Positions 5,414-14,299 are shown, numbered from the stretch's first letter. The stretch: 29,875 nucleotides of DNA from CAZECE01 sp964510525 (GCA_964510525.1 CAZECE010000106.1:1-29875), one strand, 5' to 3'. A program made the numbers and translations. Notes: a model not told the origin generated them from the sequence alone.

Positions 5414-7930
5414 ATGCTGAATTGTAAGCGATTATTATGTTTGCTCATTATCAGTCATATCAGTTTTCTCTCATCATTTACCTTGTCTACTCCATCTGCA
5501 GCTGAAACAGATAACAATTTAGTTCTTCTATTAAGATTTAACATTCCAAAAGAACACATTGAAGGCAAAATCTCTGGAAGAAAAGCCGATGTCTCTATCA
5601 AACCAAGCTCTGGCATTTCTTTTCATGGAAAACTAGATGACCCTCATGACGATAACACGCACTACGCGTATGAAATCACAGACCGAACGCAGTCTTACAA
5701 ATTCACTTTCACACCCAACGGTTACCCTAAAACTGTTTTTACGTTTGATGCGACAGCGATTCCTGAAACTCGATCTTATAAATACCAATTGGTTGAATTT
5801 GATCTGAATAATCTGCCTAATGGCTCCACATACCACGATGGGGATCCGAATAAATGCAAATCGAGGCGCATTTTAAAAGACGCAAACGGCCAATGCGTAA
5901 ATAGATGCCGCTCAGGGCAAAAAAATGATGGCGGTTTTTGTGTTGCCTCCAAACCAGGATCAGGTGGTGACTCAGGTGAAGAGCCTAGCTCAGATGACGG
6001 CCCTGGCTCTCCCCCAAACACAAACCTTTCCAACGGCAGTCGCAACCACGGCGGCACCCCAGCAAACTGCAGCTCCGGCCTCATCAAAAGCAATCAATGT
6101 ACTGCCAGCTGTGGCAATCGATACACCAATGTGGGGGGCTTTTGTTTAAATGATGACGATAACGACGGCCGCCCCAATACCTCAGATAACTGCCCTTCAG
6201 TCCCCAATTTCAACCAACAAGATTCAAACGGCGACAACATAGGTGATGCTTGTGAAGATAGCGATCGCGATGGTTTTTATGATGCTTCGGATAACTGCCC
6301 TAACACACCACAAAGAAACCAAGCAGACAGCGATCAGGACGGACTTGGCAACGACTGCGATCTTTGTCCAAAGCTTAGCAGTTCTGACAATAACGACTTT
6401 GACAGCGACGGCATAGGCGACGCCTGTGATGATGACATTGACGATGATACCTACCTAAATACAGAAGATGCGACCCCCCTGGATGCATTCCCATTTGATC
6501 CCTTTGAGTGGTTTGATACAGATCTTGATGGCATTGGTAACAACGCCGACTTAGACGATGATAACGATGGCATCATCGATACGTTTGAGCTTGACAACGA
6601 TGGAGACAATGATGGTCTTATCAATCGTCTCGACACTGATAGCGATGAAGACGGCCTCTTTGATGTAATTGAATCAGGCTCAGACCTATTAGACCTGAAT
6701 AACGATGGTCAGCTGGATGGGTTTATTGATGCAAATAACGATGGCTTGCACGACGCCATCAGCCCCAACTTCGTGCCACGCGATTTCGATGAAGATGGAT
6801 CACCGGATTACCTCGATACTGACAGCGATAACGATGGCTTTAGAGACGCCCCGTACGACTGCTTTATTGACCGTTTTGACGACTTCCCTTTAAACCCAAA
6901 TGAGTACAAAGACACCGATTGCAACCTGATCGGCGATAATTCCGAAGACGACCCTGATGGCGATGGCATTGGCAATGACATCGATCTGGATGATGACAAT
7001 GATTGTATTCCCGACCTTCTTGAAAATACACTATCGCCCGCAAGAAACGATGATCAAGCCAATGATTTTGATCAAGACGGTATACCCAATCGAATCGACC
7101 TCGATTCCGACAATGATTTAATAGCCGACTTCACCGAAGCCGGCTGTGACATTACGATAGATTCCGTCAATAATTTTTTCCGCATTCAAGCCTTTATTGA
7201 TACCAACCGAGATGGGCTCCATGATCTCATTCAACCCGAGCAAACTCCGGCTAATACCGTTGAAACCACACCACCGGATTTCCTTAATAATGACAGCGAT
7301 AATGATGGCATTAGCGATGCTTTCGAAGCGTCGACAGCCCCGTTTGGTTGTGAAGCCGATATCTTCTCAACCTCTGCAAACATACAAGACTCCGAGCTCC
7401 CTGTTGGCACTCAACCCAACGGCATTTTTGGTACCATCATTCTCGCCCCATTAAATACTGATGGTGTTGACTTGCCTGACTATCTGGACCTGGATAGTGA
7501 TAACGATGACGTTAATGACAACCAAGACGCCTTCCCTCGGGACCCAGATGAGCACGAAGATACAGATCAAGATTGCATTGGCAATAATCAAGACGATGAC
7601 GATGACGGCGACACCATTCCAGATGCTATCGAAGGTTTCGAAAGCATTGACACAGACCTAGATGGGATTCCTGACAGCCTAGATACAGACACTGACAATG
7701 ACGGTATTTTGGATATTAATGAAGCCGGTGCGCCTGGGTCTACCAGCCGAAATTTCATACCTTTAGATGCCGATGGTGACGGTATCCCCGACTTTAGAGA
7801 CAGCCTCAACCCAGAAGCAGCTGAACCACAAACCTTAAGAGTATCCAAAAGCTCCAGCGCCTTAAAGCATTTCTACTTCTTAGGGTTAGGCGCTCTGCTC
7901 TTGTTCCGAAGGAAAATCGGAACAAGATAA
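5414..7930 (+). CDS. Secreted protein with thrombospondin type-3-like calcium-binding repeats
   Basis: 838 residues. Residues 1-30 form a signal peptide (Lys-Arg, hydrophobic core, cleavage near PSAA). Residues about 31-145 are a non-repetitive domain I do not recognise. A cysteine-rich section follows (about 148-245) with two related modules ending GGFCV and GGFCL. From about 246 to 800 the protein is a run of Asp-rich DxDxDG motifs; the first ones have the full TSP3 form (DNCPSVP...GDACED). Such repeats bind many calcium ions and form extended surface stalks in bacterial outer-membrane or adhesin proteins. The C-terminus has a short hydrophobic stretch (FYFLGLGALLLF) followed by RRK, resembling GlyGly-CTERM-type sorting tails but without the Gly-Gly. 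It follows the OTU gene in the same direction, with its own putative promoter. Adhesion is a guess. Confidence 0.82.
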   Translation: MLNCKRLLCLLIISHISFLSSFTLSTPSAAETDNNLVLLLRFNIPKEHIEGKISGRKADVSIKPSSGISFHGKLDDPHDDNTHYAYEITDRTQSYKFTFTPNGYPKTVFTFDATAIPETRSYKYQLVEFDLNNLPNGSTYHDGDPNKCKSRRILKDANGQCVNRCRSGQKNDGGFCVASKPGSGGDSGEEPSSDDGPGSPPNTNLSNGSRNHGGTPANCSSGLIKSNQCTASCGNRYTNVGGFCLNDDDNDGRPNTSDNCPSVPNFNQQDSNGDNIGDACEDSDRDGFYDASDNCPNTPQRNQADSDQDGLGNDCDLCPKLSSSDNNDFDSDGIGDACDDDIDDDTYLNTEDATPLDAFPFDPFEWFDTDLDGIGNNADLDDDNDGIIDTFELDNDGDNDGLINRLDTDSDEDGLFDVIESGSDLLDLNNDGQLDGFIDANNDGLHDAISPNFVPRDFDEDGSPDYLDTDSDNDGFRDAPYDCFIDRFDDFPLNPNEYKDTDCNLIGDNSEDDPDGDGIGNDIDLDDDNDCIPDLLENTLSPARNDDQANDFDQDGIPNRIDLDSDNDLIADFTEAGCDITIDSVNNFFRIQAFIDTNRDGLHDLIQPEQTPANTVETTPPDFLNNDSDNDGISDAFEASTAPFGCEADIFSTSANIQDSELPVGTQPNGIFGTIILAPLNTDGVDLPDYLDLDSDNDDVNDNQDAFPRDPDEHEDTDQDCIGNNQDDDDDGDTIPDAIEGFESIDTDLDGIPDSLDTDTDNDGILDINEAGAPGSTSRNFIPLDADGDGIPDFRDSLNPEAAEPQTLRVSKSSSALKHFYFLGLGALLLFRRKIGTR
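7900..7926. other. Perfect 10-bp hairpin at convergent gene ends
   Basis: CTTGTTCCGA (7900-7909) and TCGGAACAAG (7917-7926) flank a 7-base loop. It covers the last codons of the TSP3-repeat gene, just before its stop, with radA ending 32 bases further on the other strand. Neither side has a proper T-run, so it is not a classic terminator, though it could protect or pause both transcripts. Confidence 0.5.
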
Positions 7931-7958
7931 TAACTCAAAAAATTAACTTAAACGATTA

Positions 7959-9341
7959 CTAGAATAAAACCGCCAAAGCCTCTTGGACAGTTTGAACACC
8001 GACCAACGTCACTCCTTCAGGAACTTCACTACCTTTTAGGTTGGCTTTGGGCATGATGACTTTTTTAAATCCATGCTTGGCCGCTTCCATCATCCGCTCT
8101 TGCCCGTTGGCGACAGGGCGCACTTCACCTGCCAAACCAATTTCCCCTAACACCAAGCAATCTCGAGGCACCTTCACATTTTTAAAGCTCGACACCATGG
8201 CAAATACCAAAGCCAAATCAATACTGGTTTCTAAGGTTTTCAGCCCACCCACCAAATTAATAAACACATCCTGATCAGCGATAAACACACCGGCTTGTTT
8301 ATTTAAAACCGCCAACAACAGCGTCAAACGATTACCATCAACCCCCAAAGAAACTCGGCGCGGTGGGCCGCCATGCCCCCCATCCACCAAAGCTTGTACT
8401 TCGACCAGTAACGCCCGACTCCCCTCCCAGACAGCCGATATTACCGACCCCGAGGCTTCCGGTATGGTTTGGGATATAAACAAAGCACTGGGGTTTTTAA
8501 CCGGCATCAAACCAACGTTCATCATGGCAAAAACACCAATTTCATTCACAGCTCCAAAGCGATTTTTTTGGCTGCGTAAAATTCGAAACCGATGACTTTG
8601 GCTAGACTCCAACAACAGCGAACAATCAATAATATGCTCTAACACTTTAGGCCCCGCCAACATACCCTCTTTAGTGACGTGCCCCACTAAAATCACCGTC
8701 ACTTGCAACTGCTTGGCCATACGCGTTAACACAGCAGCACACTCACGCACCTGAGCCACACTGCCCGGTGCCGAAGACAGCTCATCCATATGCACCACTT
8801 GAATACTGTCTACCACAACCACTTGCGGTTTTATTTTCTCAACCAGACTTAATATGTTCGCCAGACGCGTCTCGGCGACCAACTGCAATTGATCGGCTTG
8901 CACTTCTGTTCGCTTAGCCCGCAAAGCCACTTGCTGTAAGGATTCTTCCCCAGTAATGTACAAACACGTATGAGATTTAGAGAGCGCACCTAATGTCTGT
9001 AACAGCAAGGTACTTTTACCCGCCCCAGGATGACCGCCCATCAACACCACAGAACCCGGCACCAACCCACCACCAAGGACACGATCCAGTTCGCTGTTGG
9101 CCGTGGTAATACGACTGGTTTCAAAGATGGGAATATTGGATAATGAAAATACTTCACCCGATTGATCACCCGCATACCCCACACGAGGACTCTGACTGGC
9201 ACTCGAGCTCACTGATTTTTGCTTTGGAAAACGCATTTCCTGAAGCGTATTCCAAACGCCACAAGCAGGACACTGTCCTTGCCATTGCGCCGTTTCACCG
9301 CCACAATCTTGACACACAAACACTGATTTCGTTTTAGCCAT
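7959..9341 (-). CDS. radA: DNA repair ATPase RadA/Sms
   Basis: 460 residues from the ATG at 9341, the same length as E. coli RadA; the open frame extends 15 codons further into alr but the canonical MAKTKSVFVC start is clear. Domains in order: a four-cysteine zinc finger (Cys10, Cys13, Cys24, Cys27), a RecA-like ATPase with Walker A GGHPGAGKST (102-111), the RadA signature KNRFG in SQKNRFGAVNEIG, and a C-terminal Lon-like domain (VQALVDGGHGGPPRRVSLG onward). RadA promotes branch migration of recombination intermediates in the cytoplasm. It is the last gene of the minus-strand operon, five bases after alr, with a GTAGAGG ribosome site within the gap and the alr end. In Pseudomonas radA lies elsewhere, so its place here differs. 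Confidence 0.97.
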   Translation of the reverse strand: MAKTKSVFVCQDCGGETAQWQGQCPACGVWNTLQEMRFPKQKSVSSSASQSPRVGYAGDQSGEVFSLSNIPIFETSRITTANSELDRVLGGGLVPGSVVLMGGHPGAGKSTLLLQTLGALSKSHTCLYITGEESLQQVALRAKRTEVQADQLQLVAETRLANILSLVEKIKPQVVVVDSIQVVHMDELSSAPGSVAQVRECAAVLTRMAKQLQVTVILVGHVTKEGMLAGPKVLEHIIDCSLLLESSQSHRFRILRSQKNRFGAVNEIGVFAMMNVGLMPVKNPSALFISQTIPEASGSVISAVWEGSRALLVEVQALVDGGHGGPPRRVSLGVDGNRLTLLLAVLNKQAGVFIADQDVFINLVGGLKTLETSIDLALVFAMVSSFKNVKVPRDCLVLGEIGLAGEVRPVANGQERMMEAAKHGFKKVIMPKANLKGSEVPEGVTLVGVQTVQEALAVLF

Positions 9342-9346
9342 AACCT

Positions 9347-10489
9347 CTACTCCCAACACCTTGGCAAACGAGACGTTAATCGACAAAAAAGCTCATAACT
9401 GATCGTACCAGCGCGCTTAGCCACCTCATCAACAGACACGTGAGATCCCCACAACTCCACTTCACTGCCAATCTCAGCCGATGGAATGCCCGTGACATCT
9501 ATCGTGATCATATCCATCGAAACCCGCCCTACTAATTGCGCTGTTTGTCCGGACACAAAAACCGGCGTGCCTGTGGGCGCATGACGCGGATAACCATCGC
9601 CATAACCAATCCCCACCACTGCGACGCGCACATTTTCAGAAGCCACAAACTGTGCCCCATAACCCACTGACTCTCCAGGGTTCAATTCTTGAATGGCAAT
9701 GATACGCGCCACCAACGTCATTACAGGTTGTAATCCATAGTGTGCGGCTGAAACATCAGGCGAAGGTGATCCGCCGTATAACATAATCCCAGGGCGAAGC
9801 CATTCTTGGGGCTTTTCATGCGACGAATCTTTGGGATGAGTTAACCGCTCTGAAAAGTTCAAAACCAACCCCGAATTGGCCACACTGCGCGCCAAACCCC
9901 GACATTGATTTTCTATCTGAGAAAATAAACTCAATTGCTGTTGGACGGACGGATGACCCGGCTCATCGGCACACGCCATGTGCGTCATCAAAACGACAGA
10001 GTCTATTATGCTCAGCTGCTTCAATCGACGATAAACTTCAGCAACCCGAACACTCGAAAAGCCCAATCGGTTCATACCCGTATTGACCTTCAACCATACT
10101 TTCATCGAATCAGATACAAACTCTTGTTTTAATGCTTCAAGAAAAGCTAATTGGTACTCACTGTGAACCACCAAATCACACTTCAGTGACACGGCCCGCT
10201 CACACTCTTCCCGATCAAAAACCCCTTCTAGAATCAAGATGGGCTCTGTGATTCCAGCCTCTCGCAAAACTTGAGCTTCACACAAAACAGCCACAGCAAA
10301 CGCCTTGGCACCAGCGCTTAGCAGGGTTTTAGCCACAATGACCGCACCATGACCATACCCATTGGCTTTAATGACAGGAATAATGTGTTTTTCTGAAGCA
10401 CGCTCTTTACTTGAAATACACTGTTTAACAACCGCAAAGTTAGCTTTTAAAGCCTCATGGGATAGACGAATTTCAGCGCCGCGAGACAT
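9347..10489 (-). CDS. alr: Alanine racemase
   Basis: 380 residues. A PLP-dependent enzyme that interconverts L- and D-alanine for peptidoglycan in the cytoplasm. The PLP lysine lies in VIKANGYGHG (Lys41) and the second catalytic base in ESVGYGAQF (Tyr277); the C-terminal barrel motif VGIGYGDGYPR is intact. A stretch around residues 211-229 (FSERLTHPKDSSHEKPQ), after the usual ANS segment, seems longer than in E. coli Alr, which is slightly shorter overall. It lies between dnaB and radA; dnaB-alr adjacency is common in gammaproteobacteria. An ATG start at 10489 fits the family start. A REP-like hairpin separates it from dnaB. Confidence 0.96.
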   Translation of the reverse strand: MSRGAEIRLSHEALKANFAVVKQCISSKERASEKHIIPVIKANGYGHGAVIVAKTLLSAGAKAFAVAVLCEAQVLREAGITEPILILEGVFDREECERAVSLKCDLVVHSEYQLAFLEALKQEFVSDSMKVWLKVNTGMNRLGFSSVRVAEVYRRLKQLSIIDSVVLMTHMACADEPGHPSVQQQLSLFSQIENQCRGLARSVANSGLVLNFSERLTHPKDSSHEKPQEWLRPGIMLYGGSPSPDVSAAHYGLQPVMTLVARIIAIQELNPGESVGYGAQFVASENVRVAVVGIGYGDGYPRHAPTGTPVFVSGQTAQLVGRVSMDMITIDVTGIPSAEIGSEVELWGSHVSVDEVAKRAGTISYELFCRLTSRLPRCWE

Positions 10490-10516
10490 GCTTTAAATAA
10501 ACTCCTCAAAAGACCT

Positions 10517-10546
10517 CGTCATGCCGTTCTTGACACGGCATCCAGG
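10517..10546. repeat. REP-like palindromic element between dnaB and alr
   Basis: ATGCCGT (10521-10527) and ACGGCAT (10535-10541) pair around a 7-base loop and are framed by CGTC and CCAGG. This wording resembles the widespread bacterial intergenic repeats with CGTCAT...ATCCAG ends. Only one copy was noticed in this window, so family membership rests on resemblance. Confidence 0.5.
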
Positions 10547-10568
10547 GCAAGAGGCACAAACGGTAAAC

Positions 10569-12173
10569 CTAAAAACCATGAGCAAGATTTTCAAACTTGG
10601 TGTATTTGCCTAAGAACGCCAAGCGCACCGCACCGATAGGACCATTCCGTTGCTTACCAATAATGATCTCTGCAATACCTTTGTCCGGGCTGTCTTCGTT
10701 ATAAACTTCATCACGGTAAATAAACGCGATCAAATCCGCATCCTGCTCAATCGCACCTGACTCCCGCAGATCCGACATCACCGGACGCTTGTTTGGCCGC
10801 TGTTCCAAACCGCGATTTAACTGAGACAACGCAATAACAGGCGTTTCTAACTCTTTTGCCAACGCTTTCAAAGAACGAGAGATTTCAGAAATTTCCGCCA
10901 CACGGCTTTCGGATCCAGGCACTTGCATCAGCTGCAAATAATCAATCAAGATTAACGCTATTTCACCGTGTTCACGATAAACGCGCCGGGCGCGCGCCCT
11001 GACTTCAGACGGAGATAAAGCCGGGGTGTCATCAATAAACATTTTTTGTTCCGCAAGAATACTGATCGCCGAATTCAACCGCGGCCAATCGTCTTCTTTC
11101 AACTTACCGGTTCGAATCGCCCCCTGATCAATACGCCCCAGGGATGCCAACATCCGCATCACCAAAGATTCCGCCGGCATCTCCATACTGAAAACCAACA
11201 CGGGTTTCCCCGATCGTACCGCCGCATTTTCACAAATATTCATCGAAAAAGTGGTTTTACCCATGGACGGTCGGCCAGCAACAATCACTAAATCACCGTT
11301 TTGCAAGCCAGAGGTCATTTCATCGAGATCATCAAACCCCGTTGATAACCCTGTAATCGCCTCATCCGAATTAAACAGCTCATCGATTTTATCAACCGCC
11401 AAAGACAATAAAGGCTTGATCGCGCGCGGCCCACTTTGTTGCGTCTCCCGTGATTCCGCAATTTCAAACACCTTGCGCTCAGCATAATCCAGCAACTCAC
11501 TGCTGGTTCGGCCCTCAGGAAAAAATGCTTTATCGGCGATGTCTTGACTGACATCAATCAACCCCCGCAGCAAAGCCCGCTCACGAACAATCTTAGCGTA
11601 AGCAATGATGTTAGCCGCACTGGGTGTGTTTTGCGCCAACTCAGCAAGGTACGCAACACCACCCACCTGCTCAGTTTTTCCTTGGCTATCCAGCGCCTCA
11701 GAAACGGTCACCACATCCATTGGCTCAGCCGCCTCGGCCAACCGCCCCAAGGTTTCAAAAATGATTTGATGCTCCGGACGATAAAAATCCACGCCAGAGA
11801 CTTGCCCTGCAATATCATCCCAACGACGATTGTGCATCAGCAAGCCACCCAATATGGCTTGCTCCGCTTCAATCGAGTGAGGGGGGATTTTTATTTGATC
11901 GAGCTTAAGATCATTAACAAAAGAGGTGCTGCTGAAAGCAGGAGGTGAGACCTCTGGCTCTTGATCCGAGCCGGGTGTCGCACCCTCTGTAGGAAAAGTT
12001 TCTACTAAAGCTGAAGGCGCTTCAAATGTAGCTGAAGGCTCTTCAAATGCAGCTGAGGGCTCTTCAAGTGTAACTGAGGGCTCTTCTATTATAGCTGAGG
12101 GCTCCAGCGCAACCGCATCATATTCATCCAGAACCGCTGCACTGGTTTCAGAATGATCTTCCTGATCATCCAT
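10569..12173 (-). CDS. dnaB: Replicative DNA helicase DnaB with repeat-built N-terminal extension
   Basis: 534 residues against about 470 in E. coli. The conserved protein begins near residue 93 (IKIPPHSIEAEQAILGGLL), followed by the N-terminal helical domain, linker and RecA-like helicase domain with Walker A GRPSMGKTT, the DYLQLM Walker B region and the SDLRESGAIEQDAD segment. DnaB unwinds DNA at the replication fork and binds DnaG and the loader. Residues 1-90 are acidic and low complexity, with five heptads of the form EPSxxxE (about 24-58) encoded by 21-bp DNA repeats. The ATG at 12173 is supported by AGAGG nine bases upstream, overlapping the rplI stop, and no later ATG precedes the core, so the extension is probably translated. 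It is 12 bases after rplI in the operon. Confidence 0.97.
   Translation of the reverse strand: MDDQEDHSETSAAVLDEYDAVALEPSAIIEEPSVTLEEPSAAFEEPSATFEAPSALVETFPTEGATPGSDQEPEVSPPAFSSTSFVNDLKLDQIKIPPHSIEAEQAILGGLLMHNRRWDDIAGQVSGVDFYRPEHQIIFETLGRLAEAAEPMDVVTVSEALDSQGKTEQVGGVAYLAELAQNTPSAANIIAYAKIVRERALLRGLIDVSQDIADKAFFPEGRTSSELLDYAERKVFEIAESRETQQSGPRAIKPLLSLAVDKIDELFNSDEAITGLSTGFDDLDEMTSGLQNGDLVIVAGRPSMGKTTFSMNICENAAVRSGKPVLVFSMEMPAESLVMRMLASLGRIDQGAIRTGKLKEDDWPRLNSAISILAEQKMFIDDTPALSPSEVRARARRVYREHGEIALILIDYLQLMQVPGSESRVAEISEISRSLKALAKELETPVIALSQLNRGLEQRPNKRPVMSDLRESGAIEQDADLIAFIYRDEVYNEDSPDKGIAEIIIGKQRNGPIGAVRLAFLGKYTKFENLAHGF
12010..12114 (-). repeat. 21-bp tandem repeats within dnaB
   Basis: Five units of 21 bases (12010-12030, 12031-12051, 12052-12072, 12073-12093, 12094-12114, the last diverged), each encoding one EPSxxxE heptad. 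Units differ by several substitutions, so they are not freshly made, but the period is exact. Confidence 0.88.
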
Positions 12174-12185
12174 GTATTTTGACCT

Positions 12186-12635
12186 CTACTGTTCCGCTAC
12201 AACAGACAAGCTCAGTGTTGCAGCAACATCTGTCAGCAACTGCACTTTCACTTCATAGTCACCAATTTGGCGAATAGCCCCATCCGGCATTTTCACTTCA
12301 CTTTTATTCAACTCTTTCCCCAAGGCATTAACGGCTTCAGCAATATCACGCGTACCAATAGAACCAAAGAGTTTGCCGCCTTCGCCGACCATGGCGGTAA
12401 TGGATACGCCTTGGCTCTCTAAATCGGCCTTTCTTGCTTCCGCTTTTGCTTTAGCCGCATCAGCCTTCGCCTGCAATTCGGCTTTGCGCTCTTCAAAATA
12501 AACTAAGTTATCCTGAGTAGCCGGCAGAGCTTTACCTTGTGGAAATAAAAAATTACGACCAAAGCCGCCTTTAACATTCACCACATCACCGAGCTCACCT
12601 AATTTACGTATTCTTTCTAATAAAATGACTTTCAT
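12186..12635 (-). CDS. rplI: 50S ribosomal protein bL9
   Basis: 149 residues from the ATG at 12635 (MKVILLERIRKLG), the exact length of E. coli L9; the open frame extends five codons upstream but the family start is unambiguous. The N-terminal rRNA-binding domain carries the GxVVNVKGGFGRNFLFPQGKA signature (about residues 13-34), followed by the long Ala/Lys/Glu connecting helix and the C-terminal domain. bL9 stabilises the base of the L1 stalk on the large subunit and helps keep reading frame. It sits between the membrane protein gene and dnaB, the normal gammaproteobacterial place. Confidence 0.98.
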   Translation of the reverse strand: MKVILLERIRKLGELGDVVNVKGGFGRNFLFPQGKALPATQDNLVYFEERKAELQAKADAAKAKAEARKADLESQGVSITAMVGEGGKLFGSIGTRDIAEAVNALGKELNKSEVKMPDGAIRQIGDYEVKVQLLTDVAATLSLSVVAEQ

Positions 12636-12664
12636 ACCTGACACCCTCAACTAAAAAATTAAAT

Positions 12665-13516
12665 TCAATTTACCGCAAGTTTTTTTCTTAAATTCAAAAA
12701 ACTATCAAACATCCCTACTATAACGACCAAGGGGTGTGTAACAGGCAACGATACAAAAAAAGCCAGTCGCCAACCTGTGTTTATCTGCCTTTCGACAAAC
12801 CACCAAACCACCACGGCTAAACCCGCTAAAAACAAGGGCACCCTAATCAGCTGAGCCAATGGTGCCCAGTCTTTTACAAAAAAGATCAAGCTTAAGTACC
12901 CCAGCAACAGCGCAATCACAACAGGTGGCACAAATTGCAAACTCAAGAACTCCTTTTTAAAACCTCCTGGATTGTACAACTTTGATTGCCACCACCGCGC
13001 CAAAAACAAAGCCAAACACGCTTTAAATGCCACAGCCCAAGCCACACTTTCCATCGCCAGATGAACCAAGTTTTGATCTTGCCAAGCCGTCACCACCGAT
13101 TCTGACAACTGCGCTTCAAAAGCTTCATAAAACAGGCGGTAGTTCTCAATAATGGGATCAAACACACCCGAAGCCAGCAGACTCGTCAACATCAAACCAA
13201 CAAAAGCGGCTAAGGTTAATGTCAATAACGCCCAATCTAATCGTACAGTCACCCTCAAAACATTAACGGAAACAATGACAACCAAGGCCGCAATAACATC
13301 GATCAGCTGAAACAACATACCTGGGATCAATTGCGTCATTAAGGCGGCTAATCCAGCCAATCCCGCACCGAAAACACCCTGCCTTAAACCAATCAACCCA
13401 ATAATCGACAGACTGAGCCAGCTGGTCCAAGGGTGAATAAAAAAAGCAGCCGCCAACAGAGGCCCTTGCCAAGGTCCCGACATCACAAAACGCGCAAGCG
13501 AAACCAGCACCGTCAT
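12665..13516 (-). CDS. Multi-pass membrane protein of the rpsR-rplI intergenic family
   Basis: About 283 residues from an ATG at 13516; the frame is open further upstream but that would overlap rpsR. Almost entirely hydrophobic, with about eight membrane segments and short loops, ending in a basic tail (NLRKKLAVN). It resembles the uncharacterised inner-membrane proteins (DUF2232/YybS-like) found at this position in Pseudomonas between rpsR and rplI. Function is unknown; a transporter-like role has been suggested by family naming only. It lies 25 bases after rpsR and 29 before rplI, so it is co-transcribed with ribosomal protein genes. Confidence 0.82.
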   Translation of the reverse strand: MTVLVSLARFVMSGPWQGPLLAAAFFIHPWTSWLSLSIIGLIGLRQGVFGAGLAGLAALMTQLIPGMLFQLIDVIAALVVIVSVNVLRVTVRLDWALLTLTLAAFVGLMLTSLLASGVFDPIIENYRLFYEAFEAQLSESVVTAWQDQNLVHLAMESVAWAVAFKACLALFLARWWQSKLYNPGGFKKEFLSLQFVPPVVIALLLGYLSLIFFVKDWAPLAQLIRVPLFLAGLAVVVWWFVERQINTGWRLAFFVSLPVTHPLVVIVGMFDSFLNLRKKLAVN

Positions 13517-13541
13517 CTCAACGTATCTTATTACACTTAAA

Positions 13542-13766
13542 TTAATGCATATCTGAATACGGCAACAACGCAATGTAGCGAGCGCGCTTTATTGCGGTCG
13601 AAAGCTGGCGCTGGTACCGGGCTTTTGTGCCAGTAATACGGCTGGGCACAATTTTACCGGTTTCAGATATGTAGTTCTTTAAAGTAGCCACATCTTTGTA
13701 ATCAATTTCACTGACGCCATCCGATGTAAAACGGCAAAACTTTTTACGGCGACTGAATTTAGCCAT
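13542..13766 (-). CDS. rpsR: 30S ribosomal protein bS18
   Basis: 74 residues, typical for bS18. Signature segments RRKKFCRFT near the N-terminus, IDYKDVATLKNYISETGKIVPSRITGT and the C-terminal basic helix (AIKRARYIALLPY) are intact. bS18 pairs with bS6 on the platform of the small subunit. A good ribosome site (AGGAGA nine bases before the ATG at 13766) lies in the 110-base gap after rpsF. The pair with rpsF is conserved in bacteria and the two proteins together often repress their own mRNA. Confidence 0.98.
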   Translation of the reverse strand: MAKFSRRKKFCRFTSDGVSEIDYKDVATLKNYISETGKIVPSRITGTKARYQRQLSTAIKRARYIALLPYSDMH

Positions 13767-13876
13767 GCTTAATACTCTCCTAGTATCCTAATATATTGAT
13801 AGTCTGCTTATCTATAGCTATGAACATAACAAGCAAACATTTACGAACGAATAAAGTTAACGAACGGAACGACTGT

Positions 13877-14299
13877 TTATTCTGTCGTCGTTTCAGTAAC
13901 AGGTTCTTCTTCAACTGCACTCTCACGACGTTCGCGATAAGAGCTCTCCCCAGAATCTCTGCTGGGTCGCTCTTTTTCTTCGGGGTTACGCAGCATCAAG
14001 GATTCACCAGTAATAGGGCCTTTAGTGTTTAATACCAGCGTTCTGATAACCGCATCATTAAATTTAAACGAGCTATTCAACTCATTCAGTGTCTCAGTCG
14101 AACACTCGATATTGAGCAAAACATAATGCCCTTTATGAATTTTATTAATGGGGTAAGCAAATTGACGACGACCCCAATCTTCATATCGGTGAATCTGACC
14201 ACCTTGGGACGTAATTTGATTTTTGTATTTTTCGACCATTTGTGACACTTGCTCACTTTGATCAGGGTGAATAATAACCACTATTTCGTAATGTTTCAT
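13877..14299 (-). CDS. rpsF: 30S ribosomal protein bS6
   Basis: 140 residues. The ferredoxin-like fold of bS6 is clear: MKHYEIVVIIHPDQSEQV strand, YEDWGRRQFAYPINKIHKGHYVLLNIE, and the NDAVIRTLVL strand. The last 35 residues form an acidic Glu/Ser/Arg/Thr tail (from about 105), as in other gammaproteobacterial S6 proteins, where Glu residues are added to the C-terminus in E. coli. It is the first gene of the minus-strand operon and has a good promoter about 130 bases upstream. The leader may bear the bS6:bS18 autoregulatory RNA, but I could not draw a convincing structure. Confidence 0.98.
   Translation of the reverse strand: MKHYEIVVIIHPDQSEQVSQMVEKYKNQITSQGGQIHRYEDWGRRQFAYPINKIHKGHYVLLNIECSTETLNELNSSFKFNDAVIRTLVLNTKGPITGESLMLRNPEEKERPSRDSGESSYRERRESAVEEEPVTETTTE

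Noticed and set aside
6451..6999. Minus-strand and shifted frames with Ser/Met repeats in the TSP3 gene
   Set aside because: Periodic Asp/Gly codons of the calcium-binding repeats create stop-free antisense frames; they are by-products.
7900..7926. Rho-independent terminator at the convergent ends
   Set aside because: The stem is perfect, but no T-run follows on either strand, so it was kept only as a hairpin.
9342..9386. 15-codon upstream extension of radA
   Set aside because: The canonical MAKTKSVFVC start with the zinc finger at residues 10-27 and total length of 460 match the family; the extension overlaps alr.
12010..12114. Regular 21-bp repeats resembling a short CRISPR array
   Set aside because: Units are contiguous with no spacers, lie in frame within dnaB, and encode protein heptads.
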